From contig NZ_CP053440.1 of the NCBI RefSeq assembly GCF_000769405.2, forward strand, positions 372,001-436,000: a stretch of DNA of 64,000 nucleotides. Reading direction: 5' to 3'. Below the pieces are notes generated by a model that saw only the letters and a list, made by a program, of their open reading frames with translations, was not told where the DNA came from and made no database searches. Below, one piece after another: positions 1-8,505 of the stretch. The first letter of the stretch is position 1. Each line of letters starts with the position of its first letter. Position numbers and translations under genes: made by a program. Source of the DNA: Rhizobium brockwellii. GTDB taxonomy: Bacteria > Pseudomonadota > Alphaproteobacteria > Rhizobiales > Rhizobiaceae.

Positions 1-180
1 CCAGGACAAATTGTACCACCACCAGCGTATGTATTACCCTTGGATGAGGGAAATGTACTGCTCATCCTGATCCAGGGGCGGAGTGTATTCCGCTCGTTGA
101 AGCCTTCGACAGAATGATTCTGCTCCTCGGCAAATCCCCATGGCCCTGAAGGGCGCATGACTGTTCGGAGTTACCGCCTT

Positions 181-2106
181 ATGTCCCGTCCTAAAATCAA
201 AACTGCCCTGATCGGCATTCTTAGTGTGATCGCGGTCGCAATTGCAGCTTTCTCATATTTTTCTCTGCAGTCACTGGCCGCAATAAACGGGAATGTGACC
301 GAGCTCGCCGGAAACTTAATGCCCAGCGCAATGACAGCGAAGGAAATCGACACGGCGCTTTCCGATCTGCGTGTGGCCTATCTCGAGCATCTCGCGGCAT
401 CGGACCAAAAGACGCAAGATGAGGCGCAGACGGCAATCGATCGCGAGACCGCGCGCATCAACAACGAATTTAAAAATTACGAAGCTCTCGGTCTTGATGA
501 TGGCGATCGAGAACTGATCAGAGGCCTGCGCGAAAATCTTGCGCTTCTGGGGAAAAGTGGCGAGAAGTATGTCAAATTTTCTGCAGCGTCTCAGGACGAC
601 GATGCCAAGGTTGTCATGAATGACGAAATGTCCCCGATTGCCGACGCCATGGCCGACCAAATCGACAAACTCGTTGCCGTCAACACGGATAACGCAGCCA
701 AGGCAAATGTCGAAAGCATGGCCAATTTCTCCTATACCGTAGAGGTGACATACGTCGCCATTACGCTTATCTTCGGAATTACCTTGGGCGCAATCTACTT
801 TGCCCTGATGGGCATTTCACGACCGATCGGCAGAATAACAGCGTCCATGACCGATCTTGCGGGCGGCGACTCGGACAAGGCCATCCCCTTTGCGGGCCGC
901 GCCGACGAAATCGGCGAAATGGCGGGTGCCGTCGAGGTCTTCCGTCAGGCAGCCATCACCAACAAGCGGCTAGAACAGGAAGCTGAAGCGGCCCGGGTCC
1001 AGGCTGAATCCGACCGCATCCGCTTGACCGCAGAGGCAGAAGCGGCTGCGCAGAAGCGCCTTCTGGAAGCGACATCGGGTCTGGCGACCGGACTACGCCG
1101 CCTGGCGGCCGGCGATCTTGGTTTTCAGCTGAATGATGCATTTGCACCGGACTTTGAAGCCCTGCGTCACGATCTGAACGGTGCGGTGGGGCAGTTGGGC
1201 GAAACGCTGCGCGCGGTCGCTCAGGCAACGACGCAGATCGACAGCGGCACCCGCGAGATTAGCCAGTCCGCCGAAGACCTGTCCAAGCGCACGGAGCAGC
1301 AGGCGGCCTCGCTGGAAGAAACGGCAGCAGCCCTCGACCAGATTACGGCGAACGTGTCGAACTCGTCGAAACGTGCCGACGAAGCACGAAGCGTTGCCGC
1401 GCAGGCCAACACCAGTGCCGCCCAGTCTGGCAAAGTGGTCGCCGACGCGGTCGATGCCATGCAGAAGATCGAGCAGTCGTCCAACCAGGTCTCCAACATT
1501 ATCGGCGTCATCGACGAGATCGCCTTCCAGACCAACCTTCTGGCGCTCAACGCCGGTGTCGAAGCGGCGCGCGCCGGCGATGCGGGCAAGGGCTTTGCCG
1601 TCGTTGCCCAGGAGGTGCGCGAGCTCGCCCAGCGTTCCGCCCAGGCCGCCAAGGAAATCAAGGAATTGATCCGCAACTCCTCGGTCGAAGTGCAAAGCGG
1701 CGTCAAGCTGGTCAGCGAAACCGGCGAGGCCCTGAAGACGATCGAAGGCTATATTGTTACGGTCAATCACCACATGGATGCGATTGCCACGTCGGCGCGC
1801 GAACAGTCGGTTGGTCTTGCCGAGGTCAACACGGCCGTCAATCAGATGGATCAGGTCACCCAGCAAAACGCCGCCATGGTCGAGGAAAGCAATGCGGCAA
1901 GCGCCGCGCTTGCCGGCGAAGCCAGCCGCCTCCGCGAACTCATCGGCCAGTTCCAGCTCGGCGGCGCGCTCCGCCAGCCGGCATCGGCCATGGCCGCCGG
2001 TAAAAATCACCGTCCCGTCGCATCACCGGCGAGACGCATGGCAGGACAGGTGGCCCAAGCCTTTTCTGGAAATGCAGCTGTCAAGGAAAGCTGGGAGGAG
2101 TTTTGA
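181..2106 (+). CDS. Methyl-accepting chemotaxis protein (transmembrane chemoreceptor)
   Basis: A membrane chemoreceptor that senses a periplasmic ligand and controls CheA through CheW. From the chosen start it has 641 residues: a first membrane helix near residues 7-29, a periplasmic four-helix-type domain to about 185, a second helix near 190-210, a HAMP domain, and a long cytoplasmic coiled coil whose hairpin tip reads [20 protein letters not shown], the conserved CheA/CheW contact. The last residues, SWEEF, resemble the C-terminal W-x-x-F pentapeptide that tethers CheR/CheB in some receptors. The start at 181 has CGGAG about ten bases upstream; an in-frame ATG at 157 is the alternative. 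CheW follows with a one-base overlap. The ligand cannot be told from sequence. Confidence 0.93.
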   Translation: MSRPKIKTALIGILSVIAVAIAAFSYFSLQSLAAINGNVTELAGNLMPSAMTAKEIDTALSDLRVAYLEHLAASDQKTQDEAQTAIDRETARINNEFKNYEALGLDDGDRELIRGLRENLALLGKSGEKYVKFSAASQDDDAKVVMNDEMSPIADAMADQIDKLVAVNTDNAAKANVESMANFSYTVEVTYVAITLIFGITLGAIYFALMGISRPIGRITASMTDLAGGDSDKAIPFAGRADEIGEMAGAVEVFRQAAITNKRLEQEAEAARVQAESDRIRLTAEAEAAAQKRLLEATSGLATGLRRLAAGDLGFQLNDAFAPDFEALRHDLNGAVGQLGETLRAVAQATTQIDSGTREISQSAEDLSKRTEQQAASLEETAAALDQITANVSNSSKRADEARSVAAQANTSAAQSGKVVADAVDAMQKIEQSSNQVSNIIGVIDEIAFQTNLLALNAGVEAARAGDAGKGFAVVAQEVRELAQRSAQAAKEIKELIRNSSVEVQSGVKLVSETGEALKTIEGYIVTVNHHMDAIATSAREQSVGLAEVNTAVNQMDQVTQQNAAMVEESNAASAALAGEASRLRELIGQFQLGGALRQPASAMAAGKNHRPVASPARRMAGQVAQAFSGNAAVKESWEEF

Positions 2107-2603
2107 TGAACGTTATTGTCAACTCGCCCGGGAACAACGGCGAAACACTTGAGATCATCGCCTTTCGGCTGCACGACCAGGAATTCTGTGTCCGCACGAC
2201 AACCATCCGCGAAATTCGCGGATGGGGTCCGGCGACGCCGATCCCTCATGCACCCGCCGATGTTATCGGCGTCATGAACCTGCGCGGGACGGTCATCCCG
2301 ATCGTCGATCTTGCCAACAAGCTCGGCATGAGAAGCACCGAGCCCAACGAACGCAGCGCCATCGTCGTGGCCGAGGTTTATGGCATGGCCATGGGTCTGG
2401 TCGTCGACAGGGTCTCGGACATTCTGACAATCTCCGCCAGCCTCCTTCAACCGGTTCCCGATATCAGCGTTTCAGGCGGCAGACATTACGCCGATGGCAT
2501 TATCGCGCAACCAGACGGGATGATCTGCTTTCTCAACCTGGAACGCATGTTCGAAGCAACAGAGACGCAAGACATGGTGGCGACCAAGATGGCCGCAGCA
2601 TAA
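2106..2603 (+). CDS. cheW: CheW-type chemotaxis coupling protein
   Basis: A 165-residue cytoplasmic adaptor joining chemoreceptors to the CheA kinase. It has the usual CheW length and fold signals: an early strand (IAFRLHDQEFCV), the central VIGVMNLRGTVIPIVDL motif typical of the receptor- and kinase-binding face, and a DRVSDILTI segment. Its ATG shares one base with the stop of the upstream receptor gene, and GGGAGGAG lies just ahead, so the two are translationally coupled. A TTG three bases earlier could also serve. The pair is probably an accessory receptor unit feeding a Che cluster elsewhere, since no cheA, cheR or cheB is present here. Confidence 0.92.
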   Translation: MNVIVNSPGNNGETLEIIAFRLHDQEFCVRTTTIREIRGWGPATPIPHAPADVIGVMNLRGTVIPIVDLANKLGMRSTEPNERSAIVVAEVYGMAMGLVVDRVSDILTISASLLQPVPDISVSGGRHYADGIIAQPDGMICFLNLERMFEATETQDMVATKMAAA

Positions 2604-2606
2604 GTC

Positions 2607-2954
2607 GCCGCCATCAATCATTTCCGGCGAGCAGACGCTTGGCTCTTCGGAGAAATTTCAGGAAGTCGTCCTGTCCGTTGCGGACAAGCTCGGTGCGCCG
2701 TCGGCGCATCGCGCGCAACTATCGGCTAGGCCCAGAACGACTGGCAGGTCGGCCAGACTGGCAAGGTCGTTGCACCTCAGCTTTATATCGCCGTTGGCAT
2801 TTCCGGTGCCATTCAGCATCTGGCCGGCATGAAGGATAATAACGTCATCGTCGCCATCAACAAGCACGAGGAAGCCCCGATCTTCCAGGTTGCCGACTAC
2901 GGCATCGTCGGCGACCTCTTCACGATCCTGCTGGACCTCGAACAGGCACTGTAA
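2607..2954 (+). pseudogene. Remnant of etfA/fixB (electron transfer flavoprotein alpha subunit, C-terminal part)
   Basis: Two blocks in different frames match the C-terminal FAD-binding domain of EtfA/FixB. The first (about 2625-2690) reads like the SGG..LGS.E.F..V..LADKLGA segment. The second (about 2731-2954) carries [12 protein letters not shown], then [24 protein letters not shown] and [10 protein letters not shown], ending at a TAA at the normal C-terminus. There is no start and no N-terminal domain, and the reading frame shifts between the blocks, so no functional protein is made. It shows that an electron-transfer flavoprotein gene once lay here. No paired etfB or fixA/C/X is visible. 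Confidence 0.8.
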
Positions 2955-3147
2955 TGCGCGAAAGCGCGGAACGTGAGAGCATGGAATTCGACGTCTGATC
3001 GTCGGCCGGGCTGTCGGCAGCGGTCCAGCTAAAACAGGTCCCCGCCGGTTCTCGATGGGCGTGCTCGAAAAGGGCGGGTCGGTCCGTTCCGCGTCGACCC
3101 AAGGCTCTCCCGAAAACTGGAGGGATGGGTCTCAGGTCACGGGATTT

Positions 3148-3210
3148 GCAGCACGTGAACAGACGATCGGCCTTCAGGAAGTCAATTCCGCTATCGTCCA
3201 GATGACGTGA
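3148..3210 (+). pseudogene. Short remnant of a chemoreceptor signalling domain
   Basis: Read in frame from 3148 this stretch gives AAREQTIGLQEVNSAIVQM and then a stop. It resembles the C-terminal signalling helix of methyl-accepting chemotaxis proteins; the intact receptor at 181-2106 has ARREQ-like SAREQSVGLAEVNTAV at the same place. Nothing in the flanking 200 bases continues the match. It is probably debris of a second receptor gene. The fragment is short, so the call rests on one helix. The rest of 2955-3329 shows no gene. Confidence 0.5.
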
Positions 3211-3329
3211 CAGCGCGCCGATGGCCCGGTGGACTGAGGATGTGCTTGCGGTGGCAAGTCACCTGAACTGTGACGTGAACGTCGTCTACAGTCAGGTGGC
3301 TATGCAGGCGCCAGCGAGACGCGACCTCG

Positions 3330-4319
3330 TCATTTGGTCATAAACTTCCGACGACTGTCGGCCAAATCTGAGGAGGGCATTACACCAAAGGCTGCATGAT
3401 ATTCCTGCGAAAAGCGGCCCAGATGTAGAAAGCCCCAGCGGCGGGCGATATCGGTGACCGTAGACGACCGGTCTGCCGCCTTTATCTCATGGCGAGCACC
3501 TTCGAGGCGCAAACGCCGAAGGTATTCCATCGGTGTCGCATTCAAGAACCGGCGGAAGTTGAACTGCAAGCCTCGGACGCTGACGCCGGCGGCCGCGGCC
3601 ATGTCTGAGATCGTAATCGGCAGCGCGGCGTTTGTTCTGGCAAATTCGATCGCCCTCTTTATCTGCCGCGGCGCAATCGAATGGACGGGTGAATTGAAAT
3701 TCGACAGCGTGTGACGCAGGTTTTGCACCATCAGCAGGCAGAACATCTCCTGAAAGCTGGCCAGCGCGATAGGTGAGGCAATGAGACTTTGATCACCGCA
3801 GATATCATCCCTGAAGAATCTCATCAGTTTGAGCATACGCGCTGCAGGCCCACTGGTTAGATCATGGAGTGGAGTGAATTCGAAACTTGCCGGAGTCGCC
3901 CTTTCGAAACTGTCGGCAAGGGCGGTGAGCACGGCTTTTCGCGGCACACAAAATCCTTCCGCCATCGACCCCTCGCCAATATTGAGGCTCGAGTAGCGGT
4001 CGGCAGACGTCAACAGGCCAGATCCTGGAGCTATTGTATGCTGAATGCCGCCTGTCGCCACGTTATAGTAAGTTTCATGCTCGACAAAGAACATGAAATC
4101 ATCACTTTCAATACTGACCGACAGACTTCGCTCTACTGAACTTGAGCCAGACCAGCCCGCAAACCCACCGACGCTATGTACATCGAACGAAAAGAGCCCA
4201 GGGCGATCTAGACTGAGCGGGCGATAATGATTCGGACCCTTTTCCACTGATAGCCATTCGGAGATTTCTCCTGCAGTCAGAGGGGCTCTTTCTAACTTGA
4301 TCAATGCGATTTCGTTCAT
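3330..4319 (-). CDS. AraC-family transcriptional regulator
   Basis: A 329-residue regulator with a cupin-like AraC_binding_2 type N-terminal domain (roughly residues 20-200) and a C-terminal AraC double helix-turn-helix (about 225-325). The DNA-binding part contains ISDMAAAAGVSVRGLQFNFRR followed by PMEYLRRLRLEGARHEI, both typical. Length matches the family. The nearest genes are the remnants on one side and the ABM/SnoaL/VOC operon, transcribed in the same direction, upstream. About 390 bases separate it from that operon, so it probably has its own promoter. Its target is not evident; the closest candidate would be that operon. Confidence 0.88.
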   Translation of the reverse strand: MNEIALIKLERAPLTAGEISEWLSVEKGPNHYRPLSLDRPGLFSFDVHSVGGFAGWSGSSSVERSLSVSIESDDFMFFVEHETYYNVATGGIQHTIAPGSGLLTSADRYSSLNIGEGSMAEGFCVPRKAVLTALADSFERATPASFEFTPLHDLTSGPAARMLKLMRFFRDDICGDQSLIASPIALASFQEMFCLLMVQNLRHTLSNFNSPVHSIAPRQIKRAIEFARTNAALPITISDMAAAAGVSVRGLQFNFRRFLNATPMEYLRRLRLEGARHEIKAADRSSTVTDIARRWGFLHLGRFSQEYHAAFGVMPSSDLADSRRKFMTK

Positions 4320-4666
4320 TGTGAAACCTTAATTTAAACTGCTGATTTCCACGCGAAACTGAGCCGGGTTTTCCATCGAGAAGGGAGCCACTTCTGAACA
4401 GGCTTTGGTCAAGGCTGCGACGGTCAAACTGGCTTTGAAGCGAAAGCTGACGTTTCCGGATTCCACTAAGTGCGATGACCACTGAACGATCTCGCCTTCG
4501 TTGGATTGAACCTTACAATTTCAAGCCTGTGGCCCAGGTTCCTATGGAGTTTCCTATGTCTAATGGCAGGTTCGGAAGTTCGAATCGCTTCAAGCTGAAG
4601 CGGATTTTGCAAAATTCCATGCCATCAGGCTCGGGACCGTCAGTCTCGAGATCGCACCTCGGTGTC

Positions 4667-4692
4667 TGGGCGCACGCGATAGCGTGCACCCA
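4667..4692 (-). terminator. Hairpin downstream of the ABM gene
   Basis: TGGGCGCACGC and GCGTGCACCCA form an 11-bp stem with one mismatch around a GATA loop, just after the stop codon of the ABM gene on the minus strand. There is no clear U-tract, so intrinsic termination is only inferred. The rest of the gap 4320-4666 between the AraC gene and this hairpin has no credible open frame; low-complexity matches to insertion-sequence ends were suspected but not supported. Confidence 0.45.
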
Positions 4693-4707
4693 AACGGCCT
4701 TCGCTGT

Positions 4708-5067
4708 TTAGCGGACTAAATCGTAGCGCGTCATGGTCATCGTTGACGCATCGATCATGCTCATGAACTCAGCCGCGGCCGGTGCATTCGCGAAGCTGTC
4801 CATGGAAGCCTGTGCGGCATCGGCCGACTTCCAATGCACGATAACAAGCCACTTGTGCCCGCTGACGGCGGTCTCACGCGAAACGAAGCCGGGCTGCTTG
4901 CTGACATGCTGATCTTCGATGGCCTTATCGACCGCGGCGAAGGCCTCGACAGAGACGTCGTCTTTCAGGTTCATCGTCACGACTTCTACAACACCCTTGT
5001 CTTGGGCCATCACTGCACCTGCCATTGAAGAAAAAAGGATGAGACCGGCAAATAGAACGGATTTCAT
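4708..5067 (-). CDS. Secreted antibiotic-biosynthesis-monooxygenase-like (ABM fold) protein
   Basis: A 119-residue protein with a cleavable signal peptide (MKSVLFAGLILFSSMAGAVMAQ, cut near residue 21) and then one ABM/dimeric alpha-beta-barrel domain with the pattern of such proteins: an early VVEVVTMNLK strand, a central HKWLVIVHWKS strand and C-terminal FMSMIDA. Such domains act as small oxygenases or ligand-binding barrels; the export signal puts this one in the periplasm. It is the last gene of a three-gene operon, 11 bases after the SnoaL-like gene. GAGGAC precedes the ATG. The substrate is unknown. Confidence 0.7.
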   Translation of the reverse strand: MKSVLFAGLILFSSMAGAVMAQDKGVVEVVTMNLKDDVSVEAFAAVDKAIEDQHVSKQPGFVSRETAVSGHKWLVIVHWKSADAAQASMDSFANAPAAAEFMSMIDASTMTMTRYDLVR

Positions 5068-5078
5068 GGTATTTGTCC

Positions 5079-5855
5079 TCAGAACTTGCCGTTAGCGTGC
5101 ACCATTTCAGCCGGGATAGCGGAAATCGTATCCCAATGCTCGACGATCTTGTCACCTTCCACGCGGAAGAGATCGTAGAAGGCTGTTGATGTATCACCCA
5201 GTTTGCCTTCCGAGGCGGTGAAGACAAAATTGCCCTCCGCCACGATCAGGTGCGTCTTGGTGTAGGCCATTGCCTGTCCTGCCTCTGCCATGGCTTTCAG
5301 CGCGGCGCCGAGACCGTCAAGACCATTGCCAACCATCGGGTTGTGCTGGGTATAGGTCATGGTCGAGATGTAGTCGGTGATCTTCTGCGGTGCGGCTCCA
5401 AGCAGGACGTCTTTGACGAAGGCTTCGACCAGAGCACGGTTCTCGGCGGTCTTGTCGAGATCGCGGATTTCGGTCGCGCCGTCCGTCATCGAATTGCCAC
5501 TGGCTGTCTGCGAGGCCGGCACGGCAGCCTGCAGGTTATCCCAATGTTCGGCAAGCTTGCCATCCTGAACCCGGAACACATCAAATGCGACCATGGTCTG
5601 GCCGCCAAAGGCCTGCGCATTGTCATAGGTGGAATGCAGGACCACAAGATCGCCTTCCGACAGGACGCGATGGTTCGTCACGCTCAAGCGGTGGTCCTTG
5701 AGTATCGGCAAAAAGCCGAGAATAGGAGCCGCACCCGTCGGCACAGCGGGATTGTGCTGGATATAGTCTTCTTTCAGAAGCTGGCCTGCCGCTTCTGGAT
5801 CAAACTTGGTGAACAGCGCGGCGACAGCGCTGAGTACGATTTCCTTCGGGGTCAT
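5079..5855 (-). CDS. Tandem SnoaL-like (NTF2-fold) protein
   Basis: A 258-residue cytoplasmic protein made of two SnoaL/NTF2-like repeats (about residues 1-115 and 130-255). Each repeat holds a Y-x-QHNP motif (YIQHNPAV and YTQHNPMV) followed by a D-x-FRV-x-x-G/D-K-x-x-EHWD motif (FDVFRVQDGKLAEHWD and YDLFRVEGDKIVEHWD). Members of this fold are polyketide cyclases, hydratases or isomerases. It lies between the VOC and ABM genes with gaps of about 11 bases on each side, and AAGG precedes the start. The reaction is not predictable from sequence. Confidence 0.75.
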   Translation of the reverse strand: MTPKEIVLSAVAALFTKFDPEAAGQLLKEDYIQHNPAVPTGAAPILGFLPILKDHRLSVTNHRVLSEGDLVVLHSTYDNAQAFGGQTMVAFDVFRVQDGKLAEHWDNLQAAVPASQTASGNSMTDGATEIRDLDKTAENRALVEAFVKDVLLGAAPQKITDYISTMTYTQHNPMVGNGLDGLGAALKAMAEAGQAMAYTKTHLIVAEGNFVFTASEGKLGDTSTAFYDLFRVEGDKIVEHWDTISAIPAEMVHANGKF

Positions 5856-5866
5856 TTGTCATCCTT

Positions 5867-6676
5867 TCAGGTTGGCATGGGTCCGACAGCGCGGGATTGC
5901 GCTGTTGAAATGGTAAATTGCGTGCCCCACGGGTCTTCGATCAGGCCGAAAGGCAATGTTCCCGGCGCCACGAGGAGTTCGATTTCCGTCAGCCCTCTGG
6001 AGGCGGGGCTGCGCCGTTGGGCACCACGAGACTGCCAGACATTGGCAGCAAGGTGATGGTGGTATCCGCCCGAGCCGTACCAACCTGCCGAGGGCAAGCG
6101 GGCCGTACGGGTCAAGCCGAGTGGGCCCGTCATAAAGGCATCCGCCGTCTCGACATCACCCACTTGCAGATGCACGTGGCCGATCACTGTGCCGCGCGAC
6201 GCGCCCGTCCATTCGCCTTGAACGTTGGCGAGGTCCGACAAGTCCAGTGGCTCCGTGGCCATTTCGATTTCGTCGCCGTGGCGGACCCAGTCGGATCGAG
6301 GCCGGTCGACATAGACCTCGATCCCATTCCCTTCTGGGTCATGGAGATAGAGCGCCTCGCTGACGAGATGGTCCGACGCCCCGTCGAGCTGGACGCCGAT
6401 TTCGCGGATGTGTCGCATCCAAAGACCAAGATCGCGGCGTGAAGGAAGAAGGAAAGCCGTATGAAACAGCCCCGCCTCGTTTGGGTGGTATTGTGCAGCC
6501 TTGTCATGACGCAGCTCGATCAACGGCAGGTCTCCGGCTCCCAGGAGGGCGGTTTCGCCATCACGGCCAATAAGAGCCAAACCGATAACGTCTTCGTAGA
6601 ACGTCGATACTGCATCAAGATCGTTCACAGTCAGAGCAACCCTTCCGATCGAGAGCGGGGCTTCGGTCGCACTCAT
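5867..6676 (-). CDS. VOC-family protein (glyoxalase/extradiol dioxygenase fold), CatE-like
   Basis: About 269 residues with two vicinal-oxygen-chelate modules. The first starts IGRVALTVNDLDAVSTFYED and includes LYLHDPEGNGIEVYVDRP; the second starts IGHVHLQVGDVETADAF and includes HLAANVW and DPWGTQF. The H...E pattern of metal-binding VOC proteins is present in module one (FHTAF, GIEVY). The layout is that of CatE-type catechol 2,3-dioxygenase or ring-cleaving glyoxalase homologues. The start at 6676 was preferred over 6715 because GGGAGA lies just ahead. It heads the VOC-SnoaL-ABM operon and is divergent from a LysR gene, which is the usual arrangement for its regulator. Confidence 0.8.
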   Translation of the reverse strand: MSATEAPLSIGRVALTVNDLDAVSTFYEDVIGLALIGRDGETALLGAGDLPLIELRHDKAAQYHPNEAGLFHTAFLLPSRRDLGLWMRHIREIGVQLDGASDHLVSEALYLHDPEGNGIEVYVDRPRSDWVRHGDEIEMATEPLDLSDLANVQGEWTGASRGTVIGHVHLQVGDVETADAFMTGPLGLTRTARLPSAGWYGSGGYHHHLAANVWQSRGAQRRSPASRGLTEIELLVAPGTLPFGLIEDPWGTQFTISTAQSRAVGPMPT

Positions 6677-6723
6677 GTTCGGTCTCCCTTTCATTTCGTA
6701 ATGTGAAACTATCACTGGCTATT

Positions 6724-6742
6724 AATCGCCAAAATGGCGATT
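6724..6742. promoter_or_regulatory. Inverted repeat in the VOC/LysR divergent promoter region
   Basis: AATCGCCA and TGGCGATT are perfect 8-bp arms around three A residues. The site sits between the VOC gene start (6676) and the LysR start (6779). Size, symmetry and position suit a LysR-type binding site that serves both promoters. Confidence 0.5.
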
Positions 6743-6778
6743 ATAGCGGATCAACTTCGCCATTGTGGAGACAATCAA

Positions 6779-7657
6779 ATGGACAAGATTGATGGCATGC
6801 GGACCTTTGTCGCCGTGGTGGAAGCTGGCTCGTTTGCTGGCGCGAGCAAACGCCTGGGCATTACCGGGAAGCTGGCCAGCAAGTACATCGCGATGCTCGA
6901 GGCCCAGTTGGGAATGAATCTGCTTCACCGCACCACCCGGTCCATGTCGTTAACGCATGACGGACGGACCTATCTTGAGGGGTGCCGGCGCGTTCTGAAC
7001 GAAATAGATCTCCTGGATATGTCCCTCGAATCCTCAAGTGGTTTGAAAGGAACGCTGCGCGTAGCGGCGCCCCTGACTTTCGGTGAAACGGTGGTCGCCA
7101 CCGCTGCTCTCGAGTTCATGGATACCCATCCGGAGGTTACGATCGAACTGGAGTTGTCAGATGAATATGTCGATCTCGCCGAGAAGGGTTTCGATCTGGC
7201 TGTCCGTATCGGCGCTTTGAAGGACTCGAGCCTCGTTGCCCGGAAACTCGGAGAGGCGCGGCTAGTGGTCGTCGCCGCCCCATCCTATATCGAACGGCAT
7301 GGCGCGCCGAGCCATCCCGATGAACTGTCAGCTCATATCTGCATTCGTGACGCCAACAACCCTGACCCTAACCGCTGGCCCTTCGTCATCGAGGGCCAGC
7401 AAGTGCAAATTCCTGTCGCAGGTCCCTTTGTCGCCAACAGCCCTCCCGCCTGCCTCCTGCCCACGCGGGCAGGCAAGGGCATCTTTATCTGCCCGCACGT
7501 TTTTCTGGATGATGATCTGACCCAGGGCAGGCTCGTGCAGCTGTTGCCCGGCTTCCCCTCGAGAACGATCGCCATTCAGTCGGTGCAGTTGCCCTCGGCT
7601 TTTAGAAAGCCAAAAGTCTCCGCTTTCATCAACACCTTAAGAAAACATATCAGATAG
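6779..7657 (+). CDS. LysR-family transcriptional regulator
   Basis: 292 residues. The N-terminal winged helix-turn-helix reads MRTFVAVVEAGSFAGASKRL followed by KYIAMLEAQLGMNLLHRTTR, the standard LysR start. A periplasmic-binding-like effector domain follows (about residues 90-290). The start at 6779 is preferred to 6734 because the LysR domain begins directly there. It is divergent from the VOC-SnoaL-ABM operon, about 100 bases away with a palindrome in between, so it is likely to regulate that operon. The effector is unknown. The C-terminus ends just before insertion-sequence debris but looks complete. Confidence 0.9.
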   Translation: MDKIDGMRTFVAVVEAGSFAGASKRLGITGKLASKYIAMLEAQLGMNLLHRTTRSMSLTHDGRTYLEGCRRVLNEIDLLDMSLESSSGLKGTLRVAAPLTFGETVVATAALEFMDTHPEVTIELELSDEYVDLAEKGFDLAVRIGALKDSSLVARKLGEARLVVVAAPSYIERHGAPSHPDELSAHICIRDANNPDPNRWPFVIEGQQVQIPVAGPFVANSPPACLLPTRAGKGIFICPHVFLDDDLTQGRLVQLLPGFPSRTIAIQSVQLPSAFRKPKVSAFINTLRKHIR

Positions 7658-7760
7658 CCGGGTCGGTTCTCGAAGTTGCCGACATCTTTCGGCGACACGG
7701 TGGCTCCTATAGGCAAGAGAACGCCGGTCATCTTGGCCGCGGCGAACGACGTGTCGTGGG

Positions 7761-7976
7761 CGCGATCGAAGCTTGCCGGACACCCAGGCTCGGCTGATGG
7801 AAGCCGCGCCCCTCGTAATGGCCGAGCCCGAGTTCCTGCTTGATTTCCTGATAGTCGCGCTCGATACGCCAGCGTAGCTTGGCGGTGGTGACGAGCGTTG
7901 CGAGCGAAGCGTCGGCGGCGAGAGTGGAGAGCCAGTACTTGAGCGGCTCGGTGTCGCCCTCCGGATGGTCGATGAA
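7761..7976 (-). pseudogene. IS701-type transposase remnant
   Basis: On the minus strand this segment reads [15 protein letters not shown], then [19 protein letters not shown] and GLGHYEGRG. These are the hallmark residues of the C-terminal catalytic region of IS701/IS4-like DDE transposases (W-R-I-E-R-D-Y-Q-E-x-K). The N-terminal two thirds and the last residues are missing, and the match stops abruptly at both sides. The segment directly abuts a dehydrogenase remnant on the other strand. Bases 7658-7760 between it and the LysR gene hold no recognisable gene. Confidence 0.75.
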
Positions 7977-8505
7977 AGCATCACACGCATGGTGGTGGAG
8001 TATGTGATGATGGCCGTTCTGTGCCTTCATCGCAATCTGCATGTCTACATCGATCAACAGCGCCGCCATGTCTGGCATGAAGTGATCCCGCAGCCTCAGT
8101 CCGCAGATCGCCGAGTGTCTGTGCTGGGCATGGGTGTTCTTGGCGAGGCGGCGCTCTCCAAGCTACAAGGATTTGGGTTCAAGCTTTCCGGATGGAGCCG
8201 TTCCCAGCGATCTATCGATGGCGTTGCATGCTTCAGTGGCGAGGATGGCCTCCGCGATATGGTTGCCAATACCGACATCCTCGTCTGCCTGCTGCCGCTG
8301 ACGCCGGAGACGACCGGGATTCTCAACAAGGAGCTGTTTGCGCTTCTGCCCTTAGGCGCGAGCCTTGTACATGCGGGCAGGGGCCGTCAGCTCGACTGCG
8401 ATGCATTGATGTCGGCTCTCGATAGCGGACATCTCTCAGGTGCGTTCCTTGACGTTGTCGATCCCGAGCCCCTTAATTCAGATCATCCCCTTTGGGCCCA
8501 GTCAC
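7965..8505 (+). pseudogene. Truncated D-2-hydroxyacid dehydrogenase (GhrA-like)
   Basis: The frame carries the NAD-binding half of a glyoxylate/hydroxypyruvate reductase A-type enzyme: [11 protein letters not shown], then [16 protein letters not shown] (the G-x-G-x-x-G nucleotide site), [18 protein letters not shown], and the HAGRG and [10 protein letters not shown] motifs. The first 90 or so residues are gone, and the normal end (the TPHIA catalytic histidine region) is replaced by unrelated sequence that overlaps the end of the next LysR gene. In the active-site loop the usual NVGRG reads HAGRG. It is a non-functional fragment joined to the transposase remnant. Confidence 0.78.

Noticed and set aside
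1093..2010. Long minus-strand frame antisense to the first chemoreceptor (305 codons)
   Set aside because: Composition is what antisense of a GC-rich coiled-coil gene gives, and the plus-strand protein is unmistakable.
2604..2954. A working fixB gene
   Set aside because: Only the C-terminal part is present, in two frames and without a start.
4320..4660. Insertion-sequence end in the gap upstream of the AraC gene
   Set aside because: A faint resemblance to IS-associated sequence only; no terminal repeat or transposase fragment could be shown.
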